Below are positions 25,923 through 33,766 of a stretch of 64,000 bases of DNA, piece after piece. Position numbers and translations under genes: made by a program. Below the pieces are notes generated by a model. It worked only from the letters and a program-made list of their open reading frames with translations, made no database searches and was not told where the DNA came from. Position 1 is the stretch's first letter, and each line of letters begins with the position of its first letter. Source of the stretch: Gemmatimonadaceae bacterium (lineage in GTDB: Bacteria > Gemmatimonadota > Gemmatimonadetes > Gemmatimonadales > Gemmatimonadaceae); contig JAICNG010000001.1 in the NCBI GenBank assembly GCA_025931335.1, forward strand, positions 1 through 64,000, in the 5' to 3' direction.

Positions 25923-25980
25923 CGTGGCGTTGCGGGCAGGTCTCGCCCGCACTAAGGTAGGCGAGTCTCCGGGAGGACTC

Positions 25981-26337
25981 GTGCCCTACCAGAACTCGCC
26001 CATCACTGCGACGATGCCGTGCCGCTCGTGCGACACGGAGATTTCCGCCATTGCGCGCGAGTGCCCGTATTGCGGCGCGGAGCAGTTCGATACGCGAAGC
26101 AGCGCGCTGGCGATGCGCGACATGCCGAGCGAGCGGCGCGGCCTAACGGCTGGGCTGCTCTGCCTCCTGGTCGGCGTGTTCGGCGCCCACCGCTTCTACG
26201 TCGGCAAGCACGCCACCGGCTTCCTCATGCTCGTCACGCTGGGCGGGGTGGGCATCTGGTGGCTGGCCGACCTCATCATGCTCATCACCGGGCAGTTCCG
26301 CGACAAGGATGGGCGTCGCGTGACTGAATGGATCTAA
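25981..26337 (+). CDS. TM2-domain membrane protein with zinc ribbon
   Basis: 118 residues from GTG 25981, with GGGAGG six bases upstream. PCRSCDTEISAIARECPYCG is a four-Cys zinc ribbon. The C-terminal half is a TM2 domain: LLCLLVGVFGAHRFYVGKHA, a short turn, then LVTLGGVGIWWLADLIMLI. It should sit in the inner membrane with the ribbon in the cytoplasm; the role of TM2 proteins in bacteria is unknown. Its end overlaps the start of osmC by ten bases. Confidence 0.88.
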   Translation: MPYQNSPITATMPCRSCDTEISAIARECPYCGAEQFDTRSSALAMRDMPSERRGLTAGLLCLLVGVFGAHRFYVGKHATGFLMLVTLGGVGIWWLADLIMLITGQFRDKDGRRVTEWI

Positions 26338-26783
26338 GCCCTCCGGCGCCGGCGCCTCGCGAATACGCGGTCGACGCGCGCTCCACGGCGACGTTCGGCC
26401 GCGTGCTGTGCAGCGCGCGCATACATCATTTCATCATCGATGGGCCGGTGGCGAACGGATGTCCCGGCGAGGAGCTCACACCGCCGGAAGCGTTCCTCGC
26501 CGGCGTCGCGAGCTGCGGCGTCGAGCTGGTGCAGGTGATCGCGCGTGAGCAGTCGGTGCCGGTGGGCGACGTCACGGTGAGGATTCAGGCCATCGTCGAC
26601 CGAAGCAAACCGGTGCGACCCGACGTCACCCTGTTCAACTCCGTACGCATGCGGTTCACGCTTGCCGGCGTTCCCAGGGATCGCGCGGGGGGATTGATCG
26701 CGCAGTTCCAAAAGCGGTGACCGCTCTACGGCACGGTCGCGGTCGCGACCCCGGACGTAGCGGTAGAGTATGACGTGGTTTAG
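26328..26783 (+). CDS. OsmC-family peroxidase/thiol protein, predicted selenoprotein (in-frame UGA at residue 131)
   Basis: ATG 26328 to UGA 26718-26720 gives 130 residues; reading UGA as selenocysteine continues to TAG 26781-26783 (151 residues). OsmC landmarks: GEELTPPEAFLAGVASCGVELVQVI with the first redox Cys at 63. The conserved C-terminal motif of the family is R-C-P-x-Y-G-T; here the frame reads FQKR-UGA-PLYGTVAVAT, so UGA falls exactly on the second catalytic cysteine. A hairpin with apical loop GGUC follows (26721-26763). OsmC-like selenoproteins are known from bacteria. Without UGA decoding the protein lacks its second Cys. MsrA follows nine bases after the extended stop. Confidence 0.78.
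26721..26763 (+). promoter_or_regulatory. Candidate bacterial SECIS hairpin downstream of UGA
   Basis: Directly after UGA 26718-26720. Inner stem GGTCGC (26735-26740) pairs with GCGACC (26745-26750) around loop GGTC (26741-26744). An outer stem CTACG (26726-26730) pairs with CGTAG (26756-26760), and CCG 26721-26723 with CGG 26761-26763. The loop begins 20 nt after the UGA; in E. coli fdhF the SECIS loop is also GGUC, beginning about 18 nt after UGA. It lies inside the coding extension, as bacterial SECIS elements do. Confidence 0.7.
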
Positions 26784-26792
26784 CCTTCGAGC

Positions 26793-27338
26793 ATGACCGA
26801 GAATCGACACGAGGTCGCGACGCTTGCCGGCGGATGCTTCTGGTGTCTCGACGCCGCGTTTCGTCTCCTCAAGGGCGTGACGAAGGTGGAGTCGGGGTAC
26901 GCGGGTGGCATCCGGCCGAACCCGACCTACGAGCAGGTGTGCACCGGGGCGACCGGGCATGCCGAAGTCGCGCAGGTGACGTTCGACCCGTCCGTCATCA
27001 CGTACCGCGACCTTCTCGACGTGTTCTTCACGATTCACGATCCCACGCAGCTCAACCGCCAGGGCGCCGACGTCGGTACGCAGTATCGCTCCGCGGTCTT
27101 TCCTCACAACGAGGAGCAGCGCGCGGAGGCCGAGCGTGCGATCAAGGAGCTCGAAGCGACGCGGGCGTGGGACGCGCCGATCGTGACCACCATCGAGCCG
27201 ATGAAGGCGTTCTATCCCGCTGAGACGTATCACCAGGATTACTACGCGCGAAACCCGCGGCAGTCGTACTGTCAGGCCGTGATCGCGCCGAAGATCGCGA
27301 AGCTGCGCAAGATGCACTTCGAGCGCCTGGCGGTCTGA
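26793..27338 (+). CDS. msrA: Peptide methionine sulfoxide reductase MsrA
   Basis: 181 residues from ATG 26793. The active-site motif is GGCFWC, with the catalytic Cys at the GCFW position, then [18 protein letters not shown] and the [10 protein letters not shown] segment with substrate-contact aromatic residues. It reduces Met-S-sulfoxide in proteins and is cytoplasmic (no signal peptide). The glutamate usually found three residues after W is Cys-Leu-Asp here. Its position nine bases after the extended osmC gene suggests one oxidative-repair transcript. Confidence 0.95.
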   Translation: MTENRHEVATLAGGCFWCLDAAFRLLKGVTKVESGYAGGIRPNPTYEQVCTGATGHAEVAQVTFDPSVITYRDLLDVFFTIHDPTQLNRQGADVGTQYRSAVFPHNEEQRAEAERAIKELEATRAWDAPIVTTIEPMKAFYPAETYHQDYYARNPRQSYCQAVIAPKIAKLRKMHFERLAV

Positions 27339-27351
27339 CCAAGGCACGCGC

Positions 27352-27771
27352 ATGACGGCGACGCTCGAGGAATCAGCCGACCGTCACCGGTGGACGTTCG
27401 ACGCGCACCACGTCACGCGGCTCTGCGTCGAGCCCTCGGCGATGCGCATCGAGACGTGGACGCTCGAGGCGTCGGCGGAGGTGCGCATCGCGGCACCCTT
27501 CCGCTACCGAGAGCCGGACGGCTCCGAGCGCGCGATCGATCCCGGGGAGCCGGAGCGACTGGCGCCACTGCTCGGCCTCCTCCAGTGCCGGCTCGAGTGG
27601 TTCGAGGTGGTACGCGCCGGCGAGATCACGCTCCGCTTCGGCGACGGGTCGGAGCTGCGGTGCGCCCCGCGCGGCCGCGGCGCCACGTGGGAGGTGCGAG
27701 GTGGCGGCGCCCTCGAGGGAATCGAGTACCGCGGCGCGAGCGGTGAGCCCCCGTGGACGACACGAGCATAG
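27352..27771 (+). CDS. DUF6188-like protein
   Basis: 139 residues from ATG 27352, 13 bases after msrA. It is beta-rich with no export signal: WTFDAHHVTRLCVEPSAMRI, an ERLAPLLGLLQCRLEWFEVV block and ITLRFGDGSELRCAPRGRGA followed by TWEVRG. The order of these blocks resembles DUF6188, function unknown. Probably in the same transcript as osmC-msrA. Confidence 0.55.
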   Translation: MTATLEESADRHRWTFDAHHVTRLCVEPSAMRIETWTLEASAEVRIAAPFRYREPDGSERAIDPGEPERLAPLLGLLQCRLEWFEVVRAGEITLRFGDGSELRCAPRGRGATWEVRGGGALEGIEYRGASGEPPWTTRA

Positions 27772-27777
27772 GCGCTG

Positions 27778-28140
27778 CTACTTCGTCCCAACGACGAAGC
27801 GGTTCCCGTCCGGATCCTCGAAGATCGCGAACGTTCCCCACGGCTCCTTCTTTGGCTGCCCGGTGAACGTCACCCCTTTCGCCGACAGCGTCTTCCACGT
27901 CTTCTCGACATCGTCCGTCCAGAAGACCACATTCTGGTCGGTACCGATGCGATTCTCGTGGCCGTCAGGCGTGAACAGAACAAGACGCGTATCGGCGCCC
28001 GGGATGCGGAGCTCGATCCAGCGCTGCGTTCCCATGGGCTGGTCCGTGGCGACCGCGAGGCCGACCTGGTCGCGCCAGAAGGCAAGAGCGCGGTCCTGAT
28101 CCCGGACGGGGATGCTGGCGAACTTGATACCCTTGATCAT
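27778..28140 (-). CDS. VOC-family (glyoxalase/bleomycin-resistance-like) protein
   Basis: 120 residues. ATG 28140 (MIKGIKFASIPVRDQDRALA) is preceded by GAGGAG at good spacing; an ATG two codons earlier (28146) is too close. VOC features: FWRDQVGLAV, ELRIPGADTRLVLF, a second half starting NVVFWTDDVEKTWKTL, and FEDPDGNRFVV with the metal-ligand Glu position. Such proteins act as dioxygenases, isomerases or drug-binding proteins; no specific substrate is indicated. Convergent with the DUF6188-like gene. Confidence 0.85.
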   Translation of the reverse strand: MIKGIKFASIPVRDQDRALAFWRDQVGLAVATDQPMGTQRWIELRIPGADTRLVLFTPDGHENRIGTDQNVVFWTDDVEKTWKTLSAKGVTFTGQPKKEPWGTFAIFEDPDGNRFVVGTK

Positions 28141-28220
28141 TTCCATCTCCTCGCGCGCATGATGGGTCGCGGGAAATCTTGGCGGGTCCGCTACCCGCGT
28201 CCAGCCGTGCATGCGGTGCC

Positions 28221-28535
28221 ATGGCAATGGATGCCATAGCACGGCCGATGCTCGACCCGTACGTCGTCGACACGTTGATGCCCGATTTGGTCGGCCACGA
28301 CCGTCGGCCGTCCGCCTTCCTCGTCTACCTGTATCTGTGGCGGCACACGAACGGCGGCCGCTCACGTAGCGGTGAGATTCCGCTGCGCATGATCGCCGAA
28401 GGAACGGGGGTCTCCAAGCGTGCGGTGCAGAACGCGCTGCGCACGCTCGCTCGCCGGCGACTCATCACCGTCGCGCACGCGACGGCGACGTCAGCACAAA
28501 CATTTCTCGTGCACCGCCCATGGGCGCGTCGGTGA
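28221..28535 (+). CDS. Helix-turn-helix DNA-binding protein
   Basis: 104 residues from ATG 28221 (starts at 28227 and 28248 are also possible; no clear ribosome site separates them). Core: HDRRPSAFLVYLYLWRHTNG, IPLRMIAEGTGVSKRAVQNA and LRTLARRRLITVA, a winged-helix in which the recognition helix is GVSKRAVQNALRTL. It overlaps the downstream ABC ATPase by 16 bases, so it may control that exporter operon from its first position. Confidence 0.7.
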   Translation: MAMDAIARPMLDPYVVDTLMPDLVGHDRRPSAFLVYLYLWRHTNGGRSRSGEIPLRMIAEGTGVSKRAVQNALRTLARRRLITVAHATATSAQTFLVHRPWARR

Positions 28536-29470
28536 TCACCGCCGCGCCAGCGCTCGCCGTGCGCGCGCTGCACAAGCGCTACAGTGACGTGGTGGCTGTC
28601 GGCGGGCTCGATCTCGAGGTCCACCCCGGGGAGTGCTTCGGCCTCCTCGGCCCCAACGGCGCGGGGAAGACGACGACGATCGAGATTTGCGAAGGGTTGC
28701 TCACGCCCGACTCGGGCGATGTGGAGGTGCTGGGGCGCCGCTGGTCCACCGATGAGCGTGAGCTCCGCCAGCTGCTCGGCATCCAGCTTCAGGAGACGCA
28801 GCTCGCCGAGAAGCTGACCGTGCGCGAGACCATGGGGCTGTTTCGGAGCTTTTACGATCGTGGCCGTGAGCCCGAAGACGTCATTGCGCTCGTGCAGCTG
28901 GAGGAGAAGTCGCGCGCACGCGTCGGCTCGCTGTCCGGCGGGCAGAAGCAACGGCTCGCGCTCGCCTGTGCGCTCGTCGGCGATCCGCGGCTGCTGTTCC
29001 TCGACGAGCCGACGACGGGACTCGATCCGCAAGCGCGCCGCCAACTGTGGGAGCTGATTGGTGAGCTGCGCGCGGGAGGGCGCACGATCGTTCTCACGAC
29101 GCACTACATGGAAGAGGCGGAGCGGCTGTGCGATCGCGTCGCGATCATCGACCACGGCCGCGCCATCGCTCTTGGAACACCCCGCGAGCTAGTGGAAACC
29201 CTCGGCGCCGATCACGTCGTGGAGTTTGCGTTAGGCGAGGTCTCGTCGCTTTCCACCGACGTGCTGGCCGCGCTCGCAGGCGTTCGGAGCGTTCGGGGCA
29301 GCGACGGTTCCTGGGCGCTGACTGTCGGCGAGCTTCACGTCGCCCTACCGGCGATTCTCGCCGAAGTGGAGCGGCGCGGTGCGACGCTGGCGGAGCTTCG
29401 CACCCACTCGGCGACGCTCGAGGACGTGTTCGTGTCGCTCACCGGCCGTCACTTGCGCGAGGGAGGATGA
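28520..29470 (+). CDS. ABC transporter ATP-binding protein (DrrA-like)
   Basis: 316 residues from ATG 28520. Walker A GPNGAGKTT, Q-loop LQETQLAEKLTVRET, signature LSGGQKQRLALA, Walker B LLFLDEPTTGLDP, switch His TTHYMEEAERL. The C-terminal 80 residues are the regulatory extension common in DrrA-type ABC-2 exporters. The stop overlaps the permease start (ATGA). Confidence 0.93.
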   Translation: MGASVITAAPALAVRALHKRYSDVVAVGGLDLEVHPGECFGLLGPNGAGKTTTIEICEGLLTPDSGDVEVLGRRWSTDERELRQLLGIQLQETQLAEKLTVRETMGLFRSFYDRGREPEDVIALVQLEEKSRARVGSLSGGQKQRLALACALVGDPRLLFLDEPTTGLDPQARRQLWELIGELRAGGRTIVLTTHYMEEAERLCDRVAIIDHGRAIALGTPRELVETLGADHVVEFALGEVSSLSTDVLAALAGVRSVRGSDGSWALTVGELHVALPAILAEVERRGATLAELRTHSATLEDVFVSLTGRHLREGG

Positions 29471-30555
29471 CCGCGAGCGTGTCCCCTCCCTCCGTGAGCC
29501 GGCCGCGTCGCGGCCTGCGGGAGCATCCCCTCACACAGCTCGTGAAGGTGCGCTTCCTCGAGTTCTGGCGAGAGCCCGAGGCGGTGTTCTGGGTTTTCAT
29601 CTTTCCCATCCTCCTGGCGGCGGGGCTCGGCATCGCGTTTCGCCAGCGGGCTCCCGATGTCGTGAAGGTGGGCGTGCTCGTCTCGGAGCCGCACGCGGGC
29701 GCGCTCAGCGATGCGATCGCGCGCGATTCCCGCCTCGATGTCCTCCCGCTCGATGACAGCGCGGGGATGCACGCGTTGCGCACTGGACGCATCGCGCTGT
29801 TCGTCGTGCCGCGCGCCGAGCGAACCGTCGAGTATCGCTATGATGACACGCGCCCGGACGCGCGGAACGCACGCCTGCTGGTGGACGACGCCATCCAGCG
29901 CGCCGCGGGACGGAGCGACGTCGCGACCGTGCGCGAGCGGCACGTGCGGGAGCCCGGAGCGCGCTACATCGACTTCGTCGTTCCCGGTCTCCTGGCGATG
30001 AACCTGATGGGAAGCGGGATCTGGGGTGTGGGATTCACGATCGTCGAATCGCGCCGGAAGAAGCTGCTGAAGCGGCTCATCGCGACACCGATGTCGCGCG
30101 CCCAGTTCCTCGCATCGTTCATCCTGTCGCGCCTGGCGATGCTCGTGCTGGAGGTGGGCGCGTTCCTCGGATTCGGCATCCTGGTGTTCGGTGTACCCGC
30201 CCGCGGCTCGCTGGGAACGCTGGTCCTGGTCGCGCTGACCTCCGCACTGGCGTTCAGCGCGCTCGGACTGCTCGTCGCCTCACGGGTCCGCACGATGGAG
30301 GGTGCGTCGGGCCTGATGAACCTCGTGATGCTCCCGATGTGGATCTTCTCGGGCGTGTTCTTTTCGGCGTCGCGATTCCCCGATGCCGCGCAGCCGGTCA
30401 TTCAAGCGCTTCCGCTCACCGCGGCGGCGGACGCGCTCCGCGCCACGCTGCTCGAGGGCGCGTCGCTTTCGGCGCTGGCGGGCGAGCTGGGTATTCTCGC
30501 CGCGTGGCTGGTGGGGGGCTTCACAGCCGCGCTGGCGCTGTTCCGCTGGCGGTGA
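29467..30555 (+). CDS. ABC-2 type transporter permease
   Basis: 362 residues from ATG 29467 with GGGAGG six bases upstream. Topology is one N-terminal helix (AVFWVFIFPILLAAGLGIAF), a periplasmic domain of about 140 residues, then five helices containing the ABC-2 core GLLAMNLMGSGIWGVGFTIV and RRKKLLKRLIATPMSRAQF. This is the YhfK/DrrB-like long form with a large exported loop. With the ATPase it forms a complete exporter; substrate unknown. Confidence 0.9.
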   Translation: MTASVSPPSVSRPRRGLREHPLTQLVKVRFLEFWREPEAVFWVFIFPILLAAGLGIAFRQRAPDVVKVGVLVSEPHAGALSDAIARDSRLDVLPLDDSAGMHALRTGRIALFVVPRAERTVEYRYDDTRPDARNARLLVDDAIQRAAGRSDVATVRERHVREPGARYIDFVVPGLLAMNLMGSGIWGVGFTIVESRRKKLLKRLIATPMSRAQFLASFILSRLAMLVLEVGAFLGFGILVFGVPARGSLGTLVLVALTSALAFSALGLLVASRVRTMEGASGLMNLVMLPMWIFSGVFFSASRFPDAAQPVIQALPLTAAADALRATLLEGASLSALAGELGILAAWLVGGFTAALALFRWR

Positions 30556-30600
30556 CGCGACCAACGGTTCGCGCACGATCGTTGCACGATCGAGGTCTCG

Positions 30601-30837
30601 ATGGCCACCGAGCCGCTTCGTCCCGAGGACGTAGACGCCCTCCTTGCGCCCAACATGCGCACGACGGTCGCCGACCTGTTGTCGGCGCGCGACTCGCTGT
30701 TGCGAGCGCGCGTCGCCTTCGAGCGTCTGGCGGTGGCGGTCGAGAACCTCCGCCAGGCCAGCGTTCGCGCCCAGAACGCCGCGCGCACGCTCGAGGCCGA
30801 GGTGACCCGGCACACCCGTCCGCCGCGCGCCGACTAG
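30601..30837 (+). CDS. Small helical hypothetical protein
   Basis: 78 residues from ATG 30601. After DALLAPNMRTTVADLL, one long amphipathic helix (ARDSLLRARVAFERLAVAVE then NLRQASVRAQNAARTLEAEV) suggests a coiled coil. No membrane segment and no recognised family. It lies 45 bases after the ABC permease and may be co-transcribed. Confidence 0.5.
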   Translation: MATEPLRPEDVDALLAPNMRTTVADLLSARDSLLRARVAFERLAVAVENLRQASVRAQNAARTLEAEVTRHTRPPRAD

Positions 30838-30904
30838 CTTTGGGGATTCTGCGGGGCGAGGGGTGAGATGGCTGGCATCATCTCGCCACGAGCCGTCCCA
30901 GCCT

Positions 30905-31479
30905 GGCATCCAAGTTCAAAGGGGGGACGCGGATGCCGCGGATGCAGCGGATCAGGCGGATTTGCTGCCTTTGTTACTGCAGAACACCCGGTGGAAGCGA
31001 GGCTCCAATCCGAAATGCAGCAGGAGCCCAACTTCAAGACTGGTTGCACGGAGATAGTTGAAGAGTTGCCGCTGGGCCGCACCGGGGAGCTCGGCGCCCG
31101 CCTTCGTTTCGACGACGACTTTTTCATCCACGATCATGTCGATTCGCTGCACGGCGAGAACGTGATCCTTATAGGCCACGTGGACGCTGACTTCTCTTGC
31201 CACGCGATGGCCGCGATCGATCAGCTCACGCTCCAGCGCCATCACGTACACGTGCTCGAGGAAGCCGAACCCAAGGGTGTTGTACACCTCGAAGAACGCG
31301 CCAATGATCGAGCGTGTCGGCCGCTCCTCCGGCAAGGGAATTCTGGTCATGCGAGAGGATACTTCCACGGCGCACGACAAAGTCATCAGACCTATGCGCC
31401 AATGATCACGATTTACCGGTCACTATCCGCCTGATCCGCTGCATCGGCCGCATCCGCATGTCCTTTGAACTTGGATGCC
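30905..31479. mobile_element. Family F8: GxxExxY gene enclosed by about 55-bp inverted repeats
   Basis: The left repeat (30905-30960) reads GGCATCCAAGTTCAAAGG, then GCGGATGCAGCGGATCAGGC; the right one (31426-31479) is its complement at roughly 90% identity. The repeats contain tandem ATCCGC-type 9-nt units. The minus-strand GxxExxY gene lies between them and takes its TGA stop from the left repeat. No transposase is present. Whether the unit moves by itself is unknown; the shared flanks suggest it is a discrete cassette. Confidence 0.8.
30952..31350 (-). CDS. GxxExxY family protein (PD-(D/E)XK-like)
   Basis: 132 residues from ATG 31350. The name-giving motif is GFLEHVY, and the nuclease-like core follows as RIDMIVDEKVVVETKAGAEL (D...E-x-K). 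It ends RVFCSNKGSKSA, the last three codons and stop being encoded inside the flanking inverted repeat. Members are small, widespread in environmental bacteria and of unknown function; the fold suggests a nuclease-derived nucleic-acid-binding protein. Confidence 0.85.
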   Translation of the reverse strand: MTRIPLPEERPTRSIIGAFFEVYNTLGFGFLEHVYVMALERELIDRGHRVAREVSVHVAYKDHVLAVQRIDMIVDEKVVVETKAGAELPGAAQRQLFNYLRATSLEVGLLLHFGLEPRFHRVFCSNKGSKSA

Positions 31480-31520
31480 CGAGCCGCCCCAGGCAGTAGA
31501 GACAACTCGGTCCCGGCGAC

Positions 31521-32696
31521 ATGTTTCGACAAACGCCGAACGAGGGAGCAGTGGCAGAACGGGACCACGCGGTGGTCGCTGAAGATCCCGCGACTGTCGT
31601 CCGCACAAGGTACTGGCATCGACTGGACGACGGGCGCGTTCAGTGCGACATCTGTCCGCGCGCGTGCAAGCTGCGCGACGGGCAACGCGGCCTCTGCTTC
31701 GTCCGCGCCTGTCAGGACGGCGAGATCGTCCTCACGACGTACGGGCGATCGAGCGGTTTTTGCGTCGATCCGATCGAGAAGAAACCGCTGAATCACTTCC
31801 TGCCCGGAACGCCCGTCCTGTCATTCGGAACGGCCGGGTGCAACCTGGCCTGCAAGTTCTGCCAGAACTGGGACATTTCGAAGTCCCGCGAGATGGACAC
31901 GCTCGCCGACGCGGCCTCTCCCGACGAGATCGCGGGCACCGCGCTGCGGCTCGGCTGCCAAAGCGTGGCGTTTACCTACAACGATCCGGTGATCTTCCAC
32001 GAGTACGCGATCGACGTGGCCCGGGCGTGCCGAGCGCGCGGGATCAAGAGTGTCGCCGTCACGGCGGGATACCAGAACGCCGACGCGCGCGCGGAGTTCT
32101 ACCAGTACATGGACGCGGCGAACGTCGACCTCAAGGCATTCACCGACACGTTCTATCGCGAGATCTGCGCCGGCCATCTCCAGCCGGTCCTCGACACGCT
32201 CGTCTATCTGAAACACGAGACCAGCGTCTGGTTCGAGATCACCAACCTGGTGATTCCCGGCCTCAACGACTGTGACGACGAATTCGACGCGATGACGCGG
32301 TGGGTGGTCGGCGAGCTTGGCCCCGACGTGCCGATCCACTTCACCGCCTTTCACCCCGACTGGAGAATGCGCGACCGGCCGCACACGCCACCGGCGACGC
32401 TCGCGCGTGCGCGCCAGATCGCGCTCCGGAACGGCGTACGATACGCGTATACCGGGAACGTCCACGACAGGGCCGGCGGGACGACCACCTGCCACGGGTG
32501 CGGTACGCCGCTGATCGTGCGCGACTGGTACGAGCTCCTCGAGTGGAATCTCACGACCGATGGCCGCTGTCGTTGCTGCAACGCCGAATGCGCCGGAGAG
32601 TTTGTCGGTCCGCCGGGTGACTGGGGAGCGCACCGGCAGGCGGTGCGCCTAACGGCGCGCGGACGCCCACCTCGATCGCCGAGAGGAACGACGTGA
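31521..32696 (+). CDS. amrS: AmmeMemoRadiSam-type radical SAM enzyme
   Basis: 391 residues from ATG 31521 (a GTG at 31551 is an alternative). The radical SAM cluster is CNLACKFC (CxxxCxxC), preceded by the family's N-terminal CDICPRACKLRDGQRGLCFV. The SAM pocket includes FTYNDPVIFHEY and VTAGYQN, and two C-terminal Cys pairs (CHGCG, CRCCNAEC) form a rubredoxin-like ribbon. AmrS normally occurs with AMMECR1 and Memo proteins; neither lies in the window. Its promoter must lie between the right F8 repeat and 31521. Confidence 0.9.
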   Translation: MFRQTPNEGAVAERDHAVVAEDPATVVRTRYWHRLDDGRVQCDICPRACKLRDGQRGLCFVRACQDGEIVLTTYGRSSGFCVDPIEKKPLNHFLPGTPVLSFGTAGCNLACKFCQNWDISKSREMDTLADAASPDEIAGTALRLGCQSVAFTYNDPVIFHEYAIDVARACRARGIKSVAVTAGYQNADARAEFYQYMDAANVDLKAFTDTFYREICAGHLQPVLDTLVYLKHETSVWFEITNLVIPGLNDCDDEFDAMTRWVVGELGPDVPIHFTAFHPDWRMRDRPHTPPATLARARQIALRNGVRYAYTGNVHDRAGGTTTCHGCGTPLIVRDWYELLEWNLTTDGRCRCCNAECAGEFVGPPGDWGAHRQAVRLTARGRPPRSPRGTT

Positions 32697-33763
32697 GCAT
32701 ACCCCTTCGTCCCGTCGCGTCGCTGTGTCTGCTCGCGGGGTGTCTTCACTCCGGGACATCCGAGCTCGAGCGCGCCCCCGCATCACCGCCCGTGCTCGCC
32801 GCGCAGCGGAGCGGCACCACCGCCCTGCTCCAGGCGGTGAGCGCGCCAAGCGCGCGGGTGGCCTGGGTGAGCGGGCATCGCGGCACCTATGCGGTGACGA
32901 CCGATGGAGGCGCGAGCTGGCGCGCGGCGGTCGTCCCCGAGGGGGATTCCCTCCAGTTTCGTGACGTCTACGCCGTCGACGAGCGGACGGCCTGGCTGCT
33001 CGCCGCCGGCGACGGCGATCGCTCACGCATCTATCACACGACGAATGGCGGGCAGACGTGGACGCTCCAGTTTCGGAATACGGACCCCCGCGCGTTTTAC
33101 GACTGTCTCGACTTCTGGGATGCGCGGCGCGGGCTCGCCTTCAGCGACGCGGTCGATGGACGCTTTGGCATCCTCACGACGAGCGATGGTGGCCGCACGT
33201 GGGCGCGCGTCCCTGACGAGGCGTTGCCGGCGGCGCGGGCGGGAGAAGGGGCGTTCGCGGCGAGCGGCACCTGCGTGATCACGGGCACCGGCGGCCGCGC
33301 ATGGATCTCCACTGGCAATGCCCCGCCGGAATCACGCATCCTCTATACGGCCGACTACGGACGCAGCTGGAGCGTCTTTCTCACGCCGCTCTCGGCGGGC
33401 GAAGCCGCCGGTGCCGCGACGCTCACCTTCCGCGATACTCTGCACGGGGTGGCGTTAGGCGGCCCGCTCGGCCGCCCGACCGAGCGTGGCGATCGGACCG
33501 CCGTGACCGGGGATGGCGGACGCACGTGGACGCTCGGTGGCCGCCCGGCGATGGCGGGCGCGGTGTACGGGTCCGCGTACCTCCCTCGCACCCCGGCGCT
33601 CGTCGCCGTCGGCCCCGGCGGAATGGACTGGTCGGCCGATGACGCGCGCTCCTGGAGCCGGCTCGACACGCTTGCATACTGGAGCGTCGGATTCGCCCGA
33701 ACGGGGCGTGCAGGTTGGGCGGTCGGGCCGAATGGCCGCATCACCAAACTCGTCATCGAATAG
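32693..33763 (+). CDS. BNR/Ycf48-like beta-propeller lipoprotein
   Basis: 356 residues from GTG 32693, overlapping the amrS stop (GTGA). The signal peptide ends LLAGC, a lipobox. Asp-box (BNR) turns recur: TTDGGASWRAAVV, TTNGGQTWTLQF, TSDGGRTWARV, TADYGRSWSVF, TGDGGRTWTLGG. The repeats form a propeller like that of plant photosystem II assembly factor Ycf48/HCF136; the role here is unknown. Coupling to amrS may be operonic only. Confidence 0.85.
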   Translation: MSIPLRPVASLCLLAGCLHSGTSELERAPASPPVLAAQRSGTTALLQAVSAPSARVAWVSGHRGTYAVTTDGGASWRAAVVPEGDSLQFRDVYAVDERTAWLLAAGDGDRSRIYHTTNGGQTWTLQFRNTDPRAFYDCLDFWDARRGLAFSDAVDGRFGILTTSDGGRTWARVPDEALPAARAGEGAFAASGTCVITGTGGRAWISTGNAPPESRILYTADYGRSWSVFLTPLSAGEAAGAATLTFRDTLHGVALGGPLGRPTERGDRTAVTGDGGRTWTLGGRPAMAGAVYGSAYLPRTPALVAVGPGGMDWSADDARSWSRLDTLAYWSVGFARTGRAGWAVGPNGRITKLVIE

Positions 33764-33766
33764 GCC

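Noticed and set aside
26334..27353. A 339-codon open frame on the minus strand opposite osmC and msrA
   Set aside because: It is antisense to clearly homologous genes, Arg/His-rich and without any recognisable motif; such frames are common in high-GC DNA.
30905..31479. Insertion sequence with transposase
   Set aside because: The enclosed gene is a GxxExxY protein without transposase motifs, and no target duplication is evident.
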